Assembly: GCA_900553405.1 (NCBI GenBank)
Contig: USDF01000037.1
Location: forward strand, 1 to 14,628
DNA from: an uncultured Clostridium sp.
GTDB lineage: Bacteria; Bacillota; Clostridia; TANB77; CAG-508
Reading direction: 5' to 3'
DNA: 14,628 nt
Of the stretch, positions 6,657 through 14,628 are shown piece by piece (position 1 is the stretch's first letter; every line of letters starts with the position of its first letter). The translations under genes and the position numbers were made by a program. Below the pieces are notes generated by a model. It searched no databases, had not been told where the DNA came from, and was given only the letters and a program-made list of their open reading frames with translations.

Positions 6657-6675
6657 TGCTAATTATATATTAACA
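6657..6675. promoter_or_regulatory. Imperfect dyad over the likely HD-GYP promoter
   Basis: TGCTAA (6657-6662) and TTAACA (6670-6675) form a dyad with one mismatch and a 7-bp spacer. The half site matches that of the perfect dyad at smc. On the minus strand a TATAAT (6667-6662) inside it is a good -10 for the HD-GYP gene, giving a leader of about 24 nt, but no good -35 lies 16-19 bp upstream. Confidence 0.35.
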
Positions 6676-6714
6676 CAGGCAAAAATATAATGCAATAAGT
6701 AGCAAAAAGAAACC

Positions 6715-6743
6715 TTGACAAAAATATGCTAAAAATATATAAT
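6715..6743 (+). promoter_or_regulatory. Perfect-consensus sigma-A promoter of smc
   Basis: TTGACA (6715-6720), a 17-bp spacer and TATAAT (6738-6743) match consensus at all twelve positions. The smc start lies about 50 bp downstream. Confidence 0.85.
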
Positions 6744-6754
6744 TTTAGCATATT
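6723..6754. promoter_or_regulatory. Candidate operator: 32-bp dyad overlapping the smc -10 box
   Basis: AATATGCTAAAA (6723-6734) and TTTTAGCATATT (6743-6754) are perfect 12-bp inverted repeats with an 8-bp spacer. The dyad covers most of the promoter spacer, the -10 and the start-site region, which is typical of a repressor site. No regulator gene is nearby. Confidence 0.5.
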
Positions 6755-6792
6755 ATAGCGAAATTTATAAAAAGCAAGTAAGGGTGAAAAAA

Positions 6793-9700
6793 ATGTATTT
6801 AAAAAGACTAGAATTACAAGGATTTAAATCTTTTGCAGATAAAACAGTGTTAGAATTCAAACCGGGAATTACTGCTGTAATTGGACCAAATGGATCTGGA
6901 AAAAGTAACATATCAGATAGTATTAGATGGGTATTAGGGGAACAAAGTATGAAATCTCTAAGAGGTGCTACTTCTTCTGATATTATTTTTGCTGGAACAC
7001 AAAATAGAAAATCATTAGGTTTTGCGGAAGCGTCTATAGTGATAGATAATTCAGATGGAAAACTTCCTATTGAATATAATGAAGTAACTGTTACAAGAAA
7101 AATTTATAGAAGTGGTGAGACAGGGTACTTTATAAATAAGACTCCTTGTAGATTAAAAGATATATTAGAATTGTTCATGGATACAGGCATTGGAAAAGAT
7201 GGATATTCTATAATTGGACAAGGTAAAATAGATGAAATATTAAGTAACAAATCTGAAGATAGACGTCGTATTTTTGAAGAGGCTGCTGGAATTGTAAAAT
7301 ACAGAACAAGAAAACAAGAATCTGAGAAAAAATTAGAACAAACTAAATTAAATTTACTTCGAATTAATGATATTTTAGCCGAAATAGAGGGAAACATAGA
7401 ACCACTAAAAATTCAATCTGAAAAAGCAAAGAAATTTTTAGATTTAAGAGAAGAATTAAAAGGTATTGAAGTAGGCTTATTTTTATATAATATAGAAACA
7501 TATAAAACAAAATTAGAAGAAATTATAAAAGATGAAGAAATATTCAAAAATCAATATGATGAAGAAAATGAAAAGTTTGAAAAAGTAAAACAATTAAAAG
7601 AAGAATTAAAAGCACAAGTAGATGAAATGACAGAAAAAATAGAACAAATGCAAAATATTGGTTTTGAAAGTTCAAATAAAATTGAAAAAATTAATTCTGA
7701 TATTAATGTTATGCAAGAAAGAAAAATAAATAATGAGCAAAATGCAGAGCGTTTTGAGGAAGAAATAACAGAAATAATAGAAAAAATAAAAGAATTAGAA
7801 GAAGAGAAAAAACAAAAACAAGATAAAAAAGTAGGACTAAATCAAAATAGAGAAAAATTTGAAAAAGAACTTGCAGAAAAACAAGCACAGTTAGAAGAAA
7901 TAACTAAAAAATTAACTTCAAAAGAATTAGAAATAGAAGCTAAAAAGCAAAAAGTTGAGCAAGACGTAGATAAAAAATATGAAGTAGCATCTGAAATTAA
8001 TACACAAGATATTAACTTTGAAAACTTAGAAAAAAGACAAAAAACTATAAAACAAGAGATTCAAACTGCAATTTCTGAGTTAGATAGTGCTCGTATGAAA
8101 AAGCAAGAACTTTCTAAAGGATTTTATGATATTGAAGCTAAGAGAAACGATGCAGCTTCTAAAATAGAAAAAATCAAAGAAGAAAAAGAAAAAGCATCAG
8201 CAAAATTAAAAGAATTTGATAATAAAATTAATAATATCATCTATGACACAAGAATGAAAGATTCTAGACTTAAATTCTTAATAGAGACAGAAAAAGAAAA
8301 AGAGGGATACACAAAAAGTGTTAAAAATTTACTTTTAGAATGCGAAAAAAATGCTACTTTAAAAAAAGGTATGCATGGTGTTTTAGCAAATATTATATCT
8401 AGCCCTAAAGAATATGAAACAGCAATAGAAATGTGTCTAGGTGCTGCACTTCAAAATATTATTACAGATACAGAAGAAGATGCTAAAAAATTAATAGAAT
8501 TTTTAAGAAATGGAAATTTAGGAAGAGCATCATTCTTACCAATTACATCTGTAAAAGGTAGAAAATTAGATAACATTAAACAAAATGGAATTGACGGAGT
8601 TATAGGAATTGCATCAGATTTAGTAAAATATCAAAATAAATATGAACAAATTGTATTAAATTTACTTGGAAGAACAGTTATAGTAGAAGATATGAATACA
8701 GCTATTGCTCTAGCTAAAAAGAACAATTATCAATTTAGAATTGTAACATTAAAAGGAGATTTAATTAATCCTACAGGTGCAATTACTGGTGGTAGTGTTA
8801 TATCTAAAACAGTAAATATTTTAGGTAGAGGTAGAGAAATTGAGGACTTAGAAAAACAAATTAAAAAGCTAGAAAAACAAAAACAAGAGTTAGAAGAAGA
8901 AAAACAAAAATACGAAAAATCAATTGAAACTACCTTAAAGACATCAGAAGAATTAGAAAAGAATATGCAAGAAATTGATATTGTATATGCAACTGAAAAA
9001 CAAAAAATGGTTTCTATAGAAGAAAATATAGAAAAGGCAGAAAATAGACTAAATAAGCTAAAAGAAGAGACTTCAAATATTGAAGAAGAGAAAAAAGTAA
9101 ATAGAGAAGTTAAAAAGCAAAAAGAAGATGAAATAGCAAGTTTAACAAAAGAGATAGAAGAATTAAATATAGTAATTGAAGAATTTGCAAAAGCAAATAA
9201 AGATAATCAAACATATATAGATGATTTAAACTTTGATATTACTAATTTAAAAATATCAGTTTCTTCATTTGATGAAAGTAATATATCAATAGACGAAATG
9301 ATAGAAAGAATCAATCAAGATATTGAAAATAGTAACACAAGTATAAACAACAAAAAAATTCAAATTAATACTATTAGAGATGAAAATAATGCAATAGAGA
9401 CTTCTATAGAAACTTCAAAACAAGAGATAGAAAAGATAAAACAAGAAGTTTCAAATAGTTCTCAAATAGTAGAAAATTTAAAAGCAAATAGAACAAAGAA
9501 TAATGAGCAATTAGCTAAATTAGAACAAGATATTACAGATAAATTTAAAATACTAGAGGATGTAAAAGAACAACTAGTAAAAATAGATGTAAAGAAAACT
9601 AAAATAGAGCAAGATAAAGAGCAACTTGTAAATCATCTTTGGGAAGAGTATGAAATAACTCCTAATAATGCAGAAGAATATGAAAGACCAACTAATATAG

Positions 9701-10347
9701 CAGTTGCACAAAAACAAGTGCATAGTTTGCGTAATCAAATTAAAAATTTAGGAAGTATAAATGTAGACTCAATTGAAGAATACAAGAAGACAAAAGAACG
9801 TTATGATTTTATGAGTGAACAACGTCTAGATTTAGAAAATACAAGTGCTAAATTGAGAAAAATGATTTCAGAAATGACAGAAACAATGAAAACTCAATTT
9901 GCAGAAAAATTTGCAATAATAAATAAAAACTTTAATGAAGTATTTGTTGAATTATTTGGTGGAGGAAAGGCAGAACTTATATTACAAGATGAATCAAACA
10001 TATTAGAGTGTGGAATAGATATTCAAGCACAACCAACAGGAAAGAAACTTCAAAATATGATGCTTCTATCTGGTGGTGAAAAAGCATTTACAGCAATAGC
10101 ATTATTATTTGCAATATTAAAAATAAATCCTGCACCATTCTGTATATTAGACGAAATTGAAGCAGCACTAGATGATGTTAATGTATACAGATATGCAGAA
10201 TATTTGAAAAAGTTTAGTAAAGAAACACAATTCTTAGTTATTACTCATAGAAAGGGTACTATGGAAGCAGCGGACACAGTTTATGGAGTAACAATGGAGG
10301 AAAATGGTATAAGTAAGCTTCTTTCAATGAAATTGTCACAAAAGTAG
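6793..10347 (+). CDS. smc: Chromosome partition/condensation protein SMC
   Basis: A 1184-residue ATPase that forms the ScpAB-SMC condensin complex, extruding DNA loops from origin-proximal loading sites. The N-terminal head has LQGFKSFADKT and Walker A GPNGSGKS (31-38), then the DRRRIFEEAAGI segment. Two long E/K-rich coiled-coil arms (about 165-520 and 670-1010) flank the hinge (about 523-668: GMHGVLANII..., GRASFLPIT, GRTVIVED, GAITGGS). The C-terminal head has the signature LLSGGEKA (Ser1093-Gly-Gly-Glu), Walker B CILDEIEAALDD (Asp1120-Glu1121) and the H-loop VITHRKGTME. Length is normal. The ATG at 6793 is preferred over GTG 6784 because AAGGGTG (6780-6786) is its ribosome binding site and it gives the classical MYLKRLELQGFKSF start. 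The common rnc and ftsY neighbours are absent. Confidence 0.97.
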   Translation: MYLKRLELQGFKSFADKTVLEFKPGITAVIGPNGSGKSNISDSIRWVLGEQSMKSLRGATSSDIIFAGTQNRKSLGFAEASIVIDNSDGKLPIEYNEVTVTRKIYRSGETGYFINKTPCRLKDILELFMDTGIGKDGYSIIGQGKIDEILSNKSEDRRRIFEEAAGIVKYRTRKQESEKKLEQTKLNLLRINDILAEIEGNIEPLKIQSEKAKKFLDLREELKGIEVGLFLYNIETYKTKLEEIIKDEEIFKNQYDEENEKFEKVKQLKEELKAQVDEMTEKIEQMQNIGFESSNKIEKINSDINVMQERKINNEQNAERFEEEITEIIEKIKELEEEKKQKQDKKVGLNQNREKFEKELAEKQAQLEEITKKLTSKELEIEAKKQKVEQDVDKKYEVASEINTQDINFENLEKRQKTIKQEIQTAISELDSARMKKQELSKGFYDIEAKRNDAASKIEKIKEEKEKASAKLKEFDNKINNIIYDTRMKDSRLKFLIETEKEKEGYTKSVKNLLLECEKNATLKKGMHGVLANIISSPKEYETAIEMCLGAALQNIITDTEEDAKKLIEFLRNGNLGRASFLPITSVKGRKLDNIKQNGIDGVIGIASDLVKYQNKYEQIVLNLLGRTVIVEDMNTAIALAKKNNYQFRIVTLKGDLINPTGAITGGSVISKTVNILGRGREIEDLEKQIKKLEKQKQELEEEKQKYEKSIETTLKTSEELEKNMQEIDIVYATEKQKMVSIEENIEKAENRLNKLKEETSNIEEEKKVNREVKKQKEDEIASLTKEIEELNIVIEEFAKANKDNQTYIDDLNFDITNLKISVSSFDESNISIDEMIERINQDIENSNTSINNKKIQINTIRDENNAIETSIETSKQEIEKIKQEVSNSSQIVENLKANRTKNNEQLAKLEQDITDKFKILEDVKEQLVKIDVKKTKIEQDKEQLVNHLWEEYEITPNNAEEYERPTNIAVAQKQVHSLRNQIKNLGSINVDSIEEYKKTKERYDFMSEQRLDLENTSAKLRKMISEMTETMKTQFAEKFAIINKNFNEVFVELFGGGKAELILQDESNILECGIDIQAQPTGKKLQNMMLLSGGEKAFTAIALLFAILKINPAPFCILDEIEAALDDVNVYRYAEYLKKFSKETQFLVITHRKGTMEAADTVYGVTMEENGISKLLSMKLSQK

Positions 10348-10362
10348 AAGTGAATATGATGA

Positions 10363-10397
10363 GTCATTTAGTTTGAAAATTAACTAAATGGCTTTTT
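10363..10397 (+). terminator. Rho-independent terminator after smc
   Basis: GTCATTTAGTT (10363-10373) pairs with AACTAAATGGC (10382-10392), with one G-T wobble and an 8-nt loop, followed by five T residues (10393-10397). It lies 15 bp after the smc stop. Confidence 0.8.
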
Positions 10398-10627
10398 GCT
10401 ATTTAATTATATAAAAAGATATAATAGTCAGAATTATATTGATAATTCTTATTTATAAATAAAAATGTGAGAAAAATAATAAGTTTTGTAGAAAAATTAT
10501 TTCTTAGTTTAAATTAAACAAGAAATCAGAAAACCACTTTTCAAAATTAATTAAAAAGATTCATAAAATATGGACAAGTGCATATATATTAGTATGAATT
10601 TTTAATTAACAAAGGAGAGTGTTTTTT
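10398..10627 (+). promoter_or_regulatory. Leader of the calcium ATPase gene with a possible promoter and a dyad
   Basis: About 230 bp of AT-rich noncoding DNA. A hairpin-like dyad, TTTCTT-A-GTTTAA (10500-10512) against TTAAACAAGAAA (10514-10525), has one bulged base and almost no loop, so it looks more like a protein site than an RNA stem. A shorter dyad joins GAATTAT (10431-10437) to ATAATTC (10442-10448). A modest promoter is TGGACA (10571-10576) with TATGAA (10593-10598), 16-bp spacer. I see no recognisable riboswitch core. Confidence 0.35.
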
Positions 10628-13267
10628 ATGTGGCATACAAAGGAAATAGAAGAAATTGAGAAAAACTTTAGGACAAACAAACTTTATGGAATTGAGACAG
10701 AAGAAGCTAAAAAGAGACTAGAACATTTTGGAGAAAATAAGCTAGCAAATAAAAAGAAAGAAAATATTCTTATAAAATTTATAAAACAATTTAATGATTT
10801 TATGATAATTATATTAATCATAGCTTCTATAATTTCAGCAATAATTACCAAAATGAATGGCGAAAACGATTACATAGATTCTATTATAATTATTGCTATA
10901 GTAGTATTTAATGCGATAATGGGATTAATTCAAGAAGCAAAGGCCGAAAAATCTTTAGAAGCATTAAAAAATATGACTGCACCTGTTGCAAAAGTAAGAA
11001 GAAATGGAAAAGTAGAAACTATTTCAGCAAATGAGGTTGTTCCAGGAGATATAATCTTATTAGAGGCAGGAAATTATGTGCCAGCAGATGCAAGACTTAT
11101 TTCATGTTCAAATTTAAAAGTAGAGGAATCTAGTTTAACGGGAGAGACGCTTCCAGTCTTAAAAGATGCAAATGTTATTTTAAATAAAGAACAAACACTA
11201 GGGGATATGGTTAATATGGTGTTTTCTTCAACTATAGTAGTAAATGGACATGGAGAAGCAATAGTTACAGAAACTGGAATGAATACTAAAGTTGGTAAAA
11301 TAGCAGGAATGATTATAACAAATGAGGCACCACAAACACCTATACAAAAGAAGTTGGCAGGAGTAGGAAAATCATTAGGAATAGGGTGTTTAGTAATTTG
11401 TCTATTTATTTTTATAATAGGAATATTTAAGAAAATACCAGCAATGGAAATGTTTATGACTTCAGTAGGACTTGCTGTTGCAGCAATCCCAGAAGGGCTT
11501 CCAGCAGTTGTTACAATAATGCTTTCAATAGGTGTTACGAAAATGGCAAGAAAAAATGCAATAATTAGAAAGTTGCCAGCAGTAGAAACACTAGGAAGTA
11601 GTAGTGTCATATGTTCAGATAAAACGGGAACATTAACACAAAATAAGATGCAAGTTGTGGAGCATTATACTTTAGGAGCAGGTAAAAGAGAATTAAAAAC
11701 ATTTGCATGTATGTGTACAGATACTCAAATAAGTTATGAAAATGGCAAGAAAAAAGCAGTAGGAGAGCCAACAGAGGTAGCTTTAGTAGAGGATGCTTTA
11801 AAAGATAATATAGATAAATTTGAAATGTACAAAATAAATAAAAGAGTTGCAGATATTCCTTTTGAATCTAGTAGAAAAATGATGTCTACAATTCATAAAA
11901 ATAATAATTCGTATATGATTATTACAAAAGGTGCACCAGACATTATTTTAGGAAAATGTTTGTATTATAAAAAAGAAAATACAATAGTTCCTATGGATAG
12001 TAGTGTAAGAAGGAATATAGAAGAAGCAAATAACAAAATGGCAGAAAAAGCATTAAGAGTAATAGCAATTTGTTACAAGGAAATAGAAAGAGTACCTATA
12101 AATATAGAGAGTAAAGAAATAGAAAATAATCTAATTTTTGTGGGACTAATAGGAATGATAGATCCTCCAAGAGAAGGTGTAAAAGAAGCTGTTACAACAT
12201 GTAGAAGAGCAGGAATAAAAACGGTTATGATAACAGGAGACCATATAACAACTGCAAAAGCAATAGCAAAAGAACTTGGAATACTAAAAATGAGAGATAA
12301 GGCTATAACAGGAGCAGAATTAGATAAAATAGGTCAAAAAGAACTAGAAAGAGACATTATGAATTACTCAGTTTTTGCAAGAGTATCACCAGAACATAAA
12401 GTTAGAATAGTAAAGGCATTTCAAAGTACAGGAGCAGTTGTTGCAATGACAGGTGATGGAGTAAATGATGCACCAGCACTAAAAAATGCAGATATTGGTG
12501 TAGCAATGGGAAAAAATGGTACAGATGTTGCTAAAAATGCAGCAGATATGGTATTAGCAGATGATAATTTTGTAACTATAGTAGAAGCAGTAAAACAAGG
12601 AAGAAATATTTTTGATAATATAAGGAAAGCAATACATTTCTTAATTTCTACTAATATAGGAGAAATAGTAACAATTTTTATGGGAATTGTATTAGGATTA
12701 AAATCACCACTTCTTGCAATACAATTACTTTGGATAAACTTAGTAACAGATTCCTTTCCAGCAATTGCACTTGGGTTAGAAAAGCCAGAACCAAACATAA
12801 TGAGCAGAAAACCAGTAGATTCAAACAAAGCACTATTTGCAGACGGCATGTGGGGAAAGATATTTGTAGAAGGTATAATGTTAGGAATACTTACATTATT
12901 TGCGTTTAGCATAGGAAATAATTTATATAGTTTAGAAGTAGGTAGAACAATGGCATTTGTATCACTTGGAATGTTAGAACTTGTACATAGCTTTAACATC
13001 AAAACAGAAGAATCAATATTTAAGACAGGAATTTTGGAAAATAAATACCTTGCAGGAGCATTTGTTTTGGGATTAATTATGCAAGTAGGAGTAGTAATTA
13101 TTCCTCCAGTAGCAGAAGTATTTAAATTAGTTCCATTGAACAAAACACAATGGATGTATACAGCATTAATATCTATAATGCCAATAGTTATAATGGAGAT
13201 ACAAAAGAAATTTAATGAATTTAAATTTGGAAAAGTAATATATAAGCATGAAGAAAAAACAATATAA
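10628..13267 (+). CDS. P-type IIA calcium-transporting ATPase
   Basis: An 879-residue SERCA-like cation pump exporting Ca2+ at the expense of ATP. In order: the N-terminal cation-ATPase region (GIETEEAKKRLEHFGENKL), M1-M2, the actuator domain with SSLTGETLPV, M4 with AAIPEGLPAVVT, the phosphorylation loop SDKTGTLTQNK (Asp331), nucleotide-binding KGAPD, MITGDH, the hinge TGDGVNDAPALK, then M5-M10. Calcium ligands known from SERCA are all visible: Glu of PEGL (M4), Asn and Glu of TNIGEIV (M5), Asn, Thr and Asp of NLVTD (M6), and Glu of MLELVHS (M8). The M5 Glu, absent from SPCA/PMR1 pumps, suggests two-site SERCA-type binding. Start: AAGGAGAG (10612-10619) lies 8 nt before the ATG at 10628; the in-frame GTG at 10619 overlaps it. 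No clear terminator follows. Ca2+ specificity is inferred from motifs. Confidence 0.93.
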   Translation: MWHTKEIEEIEKNFRTNKLYGIETEEAKKRLEHFGENKLANKKKENILIKFIKQFNDFMIIILIIASIISAIITKMNGENDYIDSIIIIAIVVFNAIMGLIQEAKAEKSLEALKNMTAPVAKVRRNGKVETISANEVVPGDIILLEAGNYVPADARLISCSNLKVEESSLTGETLPVLKDANVILNKEQTLGDMVNMVFSSTIVVNGHGEAIVTETGMNTKVGKIAGMIITNEAPQTPIQKKLAGVGKSLGIGCLVICLFIFIIGIFKKIPAMEMFMTSVGLAVAAIPEGLPAVVTIMLSIGVTKMARKNAIIRKLPAVETLGSSSVICSDKTGTLTQNKMQVVEHYTLGAGKRELKTFACMCTDTQISYENGKKKAVGEPTEVALVEDALKDNIDKFEMYKINKRVADIPFESSRKMMSTIHKNNNSYMIITKGAPDIILGKCLYYKKENTIVPMDSSVRRNIEEANNKMAEKALRVIAICYKEIERVPINIESKEIENNLIFVGLIGMIDPPREGVKEAVTTCRRAGIKTVMITGDHITTAKAIAKELGILKMRDKAITGAELDKIGQKELERDIMNYSVFARVSPEHKVRIVKAFQSTGAVVAMTGDGVNDAPALKNADIGVAMGKNGTDVAKNAADMVLADDNFVTIVEAVKQGRNIFDNIRKAIHFLISTNIGEIVTIFMGIVLGLKSPLLAIQLLWINLVTDSFPAIALGLEKPEPNIMSRKPVDSNKALFADGMWGKIFVEGIMLGILTLFAFSIGNNLYSLEVGRTMAFVSLGMLELVHSFNIKTEESIFKTGILENKYLAGAFVLGLIMQVGVVIIPPVAEVFKLVPLNKTQWMYTALISIMPIVIMEIQKKFNEFKFGKVIYKHEEKTI

Positions 13268-13477
13268 AAATGAAAATAGTTGTTATATAAGCAAAAAATG
13301 ATATTGTAAAAACCAATAGATAAAAAACAAAGGAAGAAATATAAGAATAGAAAAATAAAATATAAAGAAAAACAAAGAAAATGATAGTAAAATAAAGAAA
13401 AAGTACCAATAATTTCAAATAATATAAATATATACCAATTAAAACAAATAAAATTTAGTCAAAATGGAATACTTTGT
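13268..13477. other. A-rich, purine-biased intergenic stretch without recognised genes
   Basis: About 210 bp with a strong A and purine bias on the plus strand (repeated AAAATAAAG, AAAACAAAG-like words). No plausible start with ribosome binding site, no stable hairpin and no terminator were found. The minus-strand open frame here is Phe/Ile/Tyr-rich noise caused by the same bias. Confidence 0.5.
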
Positions 13478-13506
13478 TTGCAAATGTTTAAAATATATAG
13501 TATAAT
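13478..13506 (+). promoter_or_regulatory. Promoter of the M23 peptidase gene
   Basis: TTGCAA (13478-13483) and TATAAT (13501-13506) with a 17-bp spacer. The -10 lies inside a small dyad, ATAGTAT (13497-13503) against ATACTAT (13509-13515), which may be an operator. Predicted start of transcription is near 13513, about 15 nt before the ribosome binding site. Confidence 0.65.
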
Positions 13507-13544
13507 TAATACTATCGTGTGAAACGAGAAGGAGATGAATTTAT

Positions 13545-14495
13545 ATTTTAAACTTTAAACTAAAAAACTATACAAAGTGTATAGTAAGACTAATTAGTAT
13601 TATAGCAGTAGCTCTTATCTTAATTGTTGCATTTATATTACTTAAATATAAACCAGCATATAAAGTAACAATTTCAGGAGAAGAAGTTGGATACGTATTA
13701 AATAAAAATGAATTTGAACAACTAATAAATGATGAAATATTAAATATAGATCAAGAAAATGTAGCCTTTGTAGATATTAAAGAAATGCCAAAGTATAATT
13801 TATTATTTATAGAAAATAATAAAGAAACATCAGAGGAAGAAATATTTAATAAAATTCAAGAATCAGCAGTTGTAACATATAAAATGTATGCTGTTACTCT
13901 AGAAAAAGGTAGTACAACATATGTATCTTCTAAGAGTGAAGCGGAACAGATTATAAATAGCATAAAAGAAAAGCAAGAAGATGCAGAAATTTCAATGCAA
14001 GAAATATATACACAGAATTTAGAAGAACTTGAAAGTAAAGTAGAAGTGGCTTCTAATGTACAAACAAAATTAGAAGAAGAATATGAAAAAATAGAGTCAT
14101 CAACATTTAATGGCATATATTTTTCAGTAAAACCAGTAACAGGAAATATCACATCACGTTTTGGTGCAGTAGAAAGTATACGTGACCATGCACACATGGG
14201 AATGGATATTGCAGCGCCAAATGGAACACCAATTAAAGCAGCAGCAGATGGTACAGTTAAATTTGCAGGAACAATGGGAGGATATGGAAACTTAGTTATC
14301 ATTTCTCATGGAAATGGTGTAGAAACATATTACGGACATTGTAGTAAAATATATGTTACAAAAGGTCAAGAAGTTACAGCAGGAGATGAGATAGCAGCTG
14401 TTGGATCTACAGGATATTCTACTGGTAACCATTTACACTTTGAAATACGTAAAGATGGAGCACAAGTAAATCCACAAAAATATTTATATAAATAA
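13545..14495 (+). CDS. Membrane-anchored M23 (LytM-type) peptidoglycan endopeptidase, non-standard or frameshifted start
   Basis: A Zn2+ endopeptidase-like protein of about 316 residues. A short basic N-terminus (KLKNYTKC) precedes one membrane helix (VRLISIIAVALILIVAFILL), then two degenerate repeats (VTISGEEVGYVLNKNEFEQLIN and, ~80 residues later, VTLEKGSTTYVSSKSEAEQIIN), a charged helix, and the C-terminal M23 domain. Zinc ligands are the His and Asp of HMGMD and the last His of HLHFE; ITSRFG, GYGNLVIISHG and YGHCS also fit. All catalytic residues are present, so the domain should be active. The frame runs from 13539, just after an in-frame TGA, yet holds no ATG, GTG or TTG until 13785, a start that would lose the helix and first repeat. 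AGAAGGAG (13527-13534) suggests ATT at 13545 or 13539, or an indel. SpoIIQ-like sporulation proteins share this layout, but that role is only a possibility. Confidence 0.82.
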   Translation: MLNFKLKNYTKCIVRLISIIAVALILIVAFILLKYKPAYKVTISGEEVGYVLNKNEFEQLINDEILNIDQENVAFVDIKEMPKYNLLFIENNKETSEEEIFNKIQESAVVTYKMYAVTLEKGSTTYVSSKSEAEQIINSIKEKQEDAEISMQEIYTQNLEELESKVEVASNVQTKLEEEYEKIESSTFNGIYFSVKPVTGNITSRFGAVESIRDHAHMGMDIAAPNGTPIKAAADGTVKFAGTMGGYGNLVIISHGNGVETYYGHCSKIYVTKGQEVTAGDEIAAVGSTGYSTGNHLHFEIRKDGAQVNPQKYLYK

Positions 14496-14500
14496 GGAAA

Positions 14501-14535
14501 AACATACTGTTTGCAAGTAAACAGTATGTTTTTTT
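14501..14535 (+). terminator. Rho-independent terminator after the M23 gene
   Basis: AACATACTGTTT (14501-14512) pairs perfectly with AAACAGTATGTT (14519-14530) around GCAAGT, followed by a T-run to 14535. The flanking A-run before the stem could extend the pairing. Confidence 0.9.
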
Positions 14536-14545
14536 ATATAGTAGG

Positions 14546-14572
14546 AAATTTCTCCTTGTAGGAGAAATTTTT
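14546..14572 (+). terminator. Second, tandem terminator-like hairpin
   Basis: AAATTTCTCCT (14546-14556) pairs perfectly with AGGAGAAATTT (14560-14570) across a 3-nt loop, ending in five T residues (14568-14572). It lies 10 bp after the first terminator. On the minus strand no T-run follows, so it reads as a plus-strand terminator. The remaining 56 bp to the window end show no feature. Confidence 0.65.
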
Positions 14573-14628
14573 GTACTAGATAAATATGGCGAGCCTTAGA
14601 TTTTCTTAAAATTTGCATTTGATAGAAA

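Noticed and set aside
6784..6792. GTG start for smc at 6784
   Set aside because: The GTG is part of the AAGGGTG ribosome binding site of the ATG at 6793, which gives the canonical N-terminus. The same reasoning removes GTG 4467 and GTG 10619.
10398..10618. Possible yybP-ykoY or other metal riboswitch before the calcium ATPase
   Set aside because: The conserved loop sequences of that family are not visible and the region is too AT-rich for a stable multi-helix aptamer.
11074..13143. Two long minus-strand frames (11074-11610 and 12421-13143) inside the calcium ATPase gene
   Set aside because: They are shadows of a well-supported P-type ATPase with complete motifs; no start signals or recognisable domains.
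13221..13418. 65-residue minus-strand frame
   Set aside because: Composition is almost only Phe, Ile, Leu and Tyr from complementing an A-rich stretch, with no ribosome binding site.
13785..14495. ATG 13785 as the true start of the M23 protein
   Set aside because: No ribosome binding site precedes it, and the in-frame upstream sequence encodes a clear membrane helix and a repeat matching a downstream one.
1..14628. tRNA or rRNA genes
   Set aside because: No cloverleaf with a TTCGA-type T-loop, nor any rRNA segment, was found in the intergenic regions.

Overview
The window is AT-rich DNA with A-ending codons, AAGGAGG-type ribosome binding sites and near-consensus sigma-A promoters. Its genes (minD, a minE homologue, rodA, dusB, a GerS/LolA-like gene, an ndoA/mazF homologue closely similar to the Bacillus toxin, smc) point to a low-GC Firmicute, most likely an uncultured Clostridia lineage. 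This assignment is inferred from gene content and protein similarity; no rRNA is present.

Layout. Bases 1-501 are the 3' end of a gene for a secreted or surface C-type-lectin/FGE-fold protein. Its last ~40 codons look like the variable region of a diversity-generating retroelement (DGR) target. A perfect 20-bp palindrome separates it from a cell-division and wall-elongation operon: minD (704-1498), minE with a very long charged tail (1526-2170) and rodA (2201-3307). dusB (3371-4339) follows behind a 12-bp stem hairpin and ends at a strong terminator. Next come a membrane-anchored GerS/LolA-like protein (4479-5087) and a mazF/ndoA toxin gene (5159-5506) with no antitoxin gene beside it.

mazF converges on an HD-GYP gene (minus strand, 5687-6631). 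The gap between them is filled by a ~175-bp nested palindrome made of two inverted REP-like units around an inner hairpin. The HD-GYP gene diverges from smc (6793-10347). The shared intergenic region has a perfect-consensus smc promoter whose -10 box sits inside a 32-bp dyad. A second, weaker dyad lies over the likely HD-GYP promoter. Downstream are a P-type Ca2+-ATPase (10628-13267) and a membrane-anchored M23 peptidase (about 13545-14495) that has a promoter and a ribosome binding site but no standard start codon. Two tandem hairpin terminators close the window.

The genes are mostly housekeeping: division-site placement, cell elongation, tRNA modification, chromosome condensation, calcium export and wall hydrolysis. 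The points most worth following up are the DGR-like variable tail, the nested palindromic element, the paired dyads between the HD-GYP gene and smc, the missing start codon of the M23 gene, the orphan MazF and the extended MinE tail. I saw no complete, clearly new multigene system.
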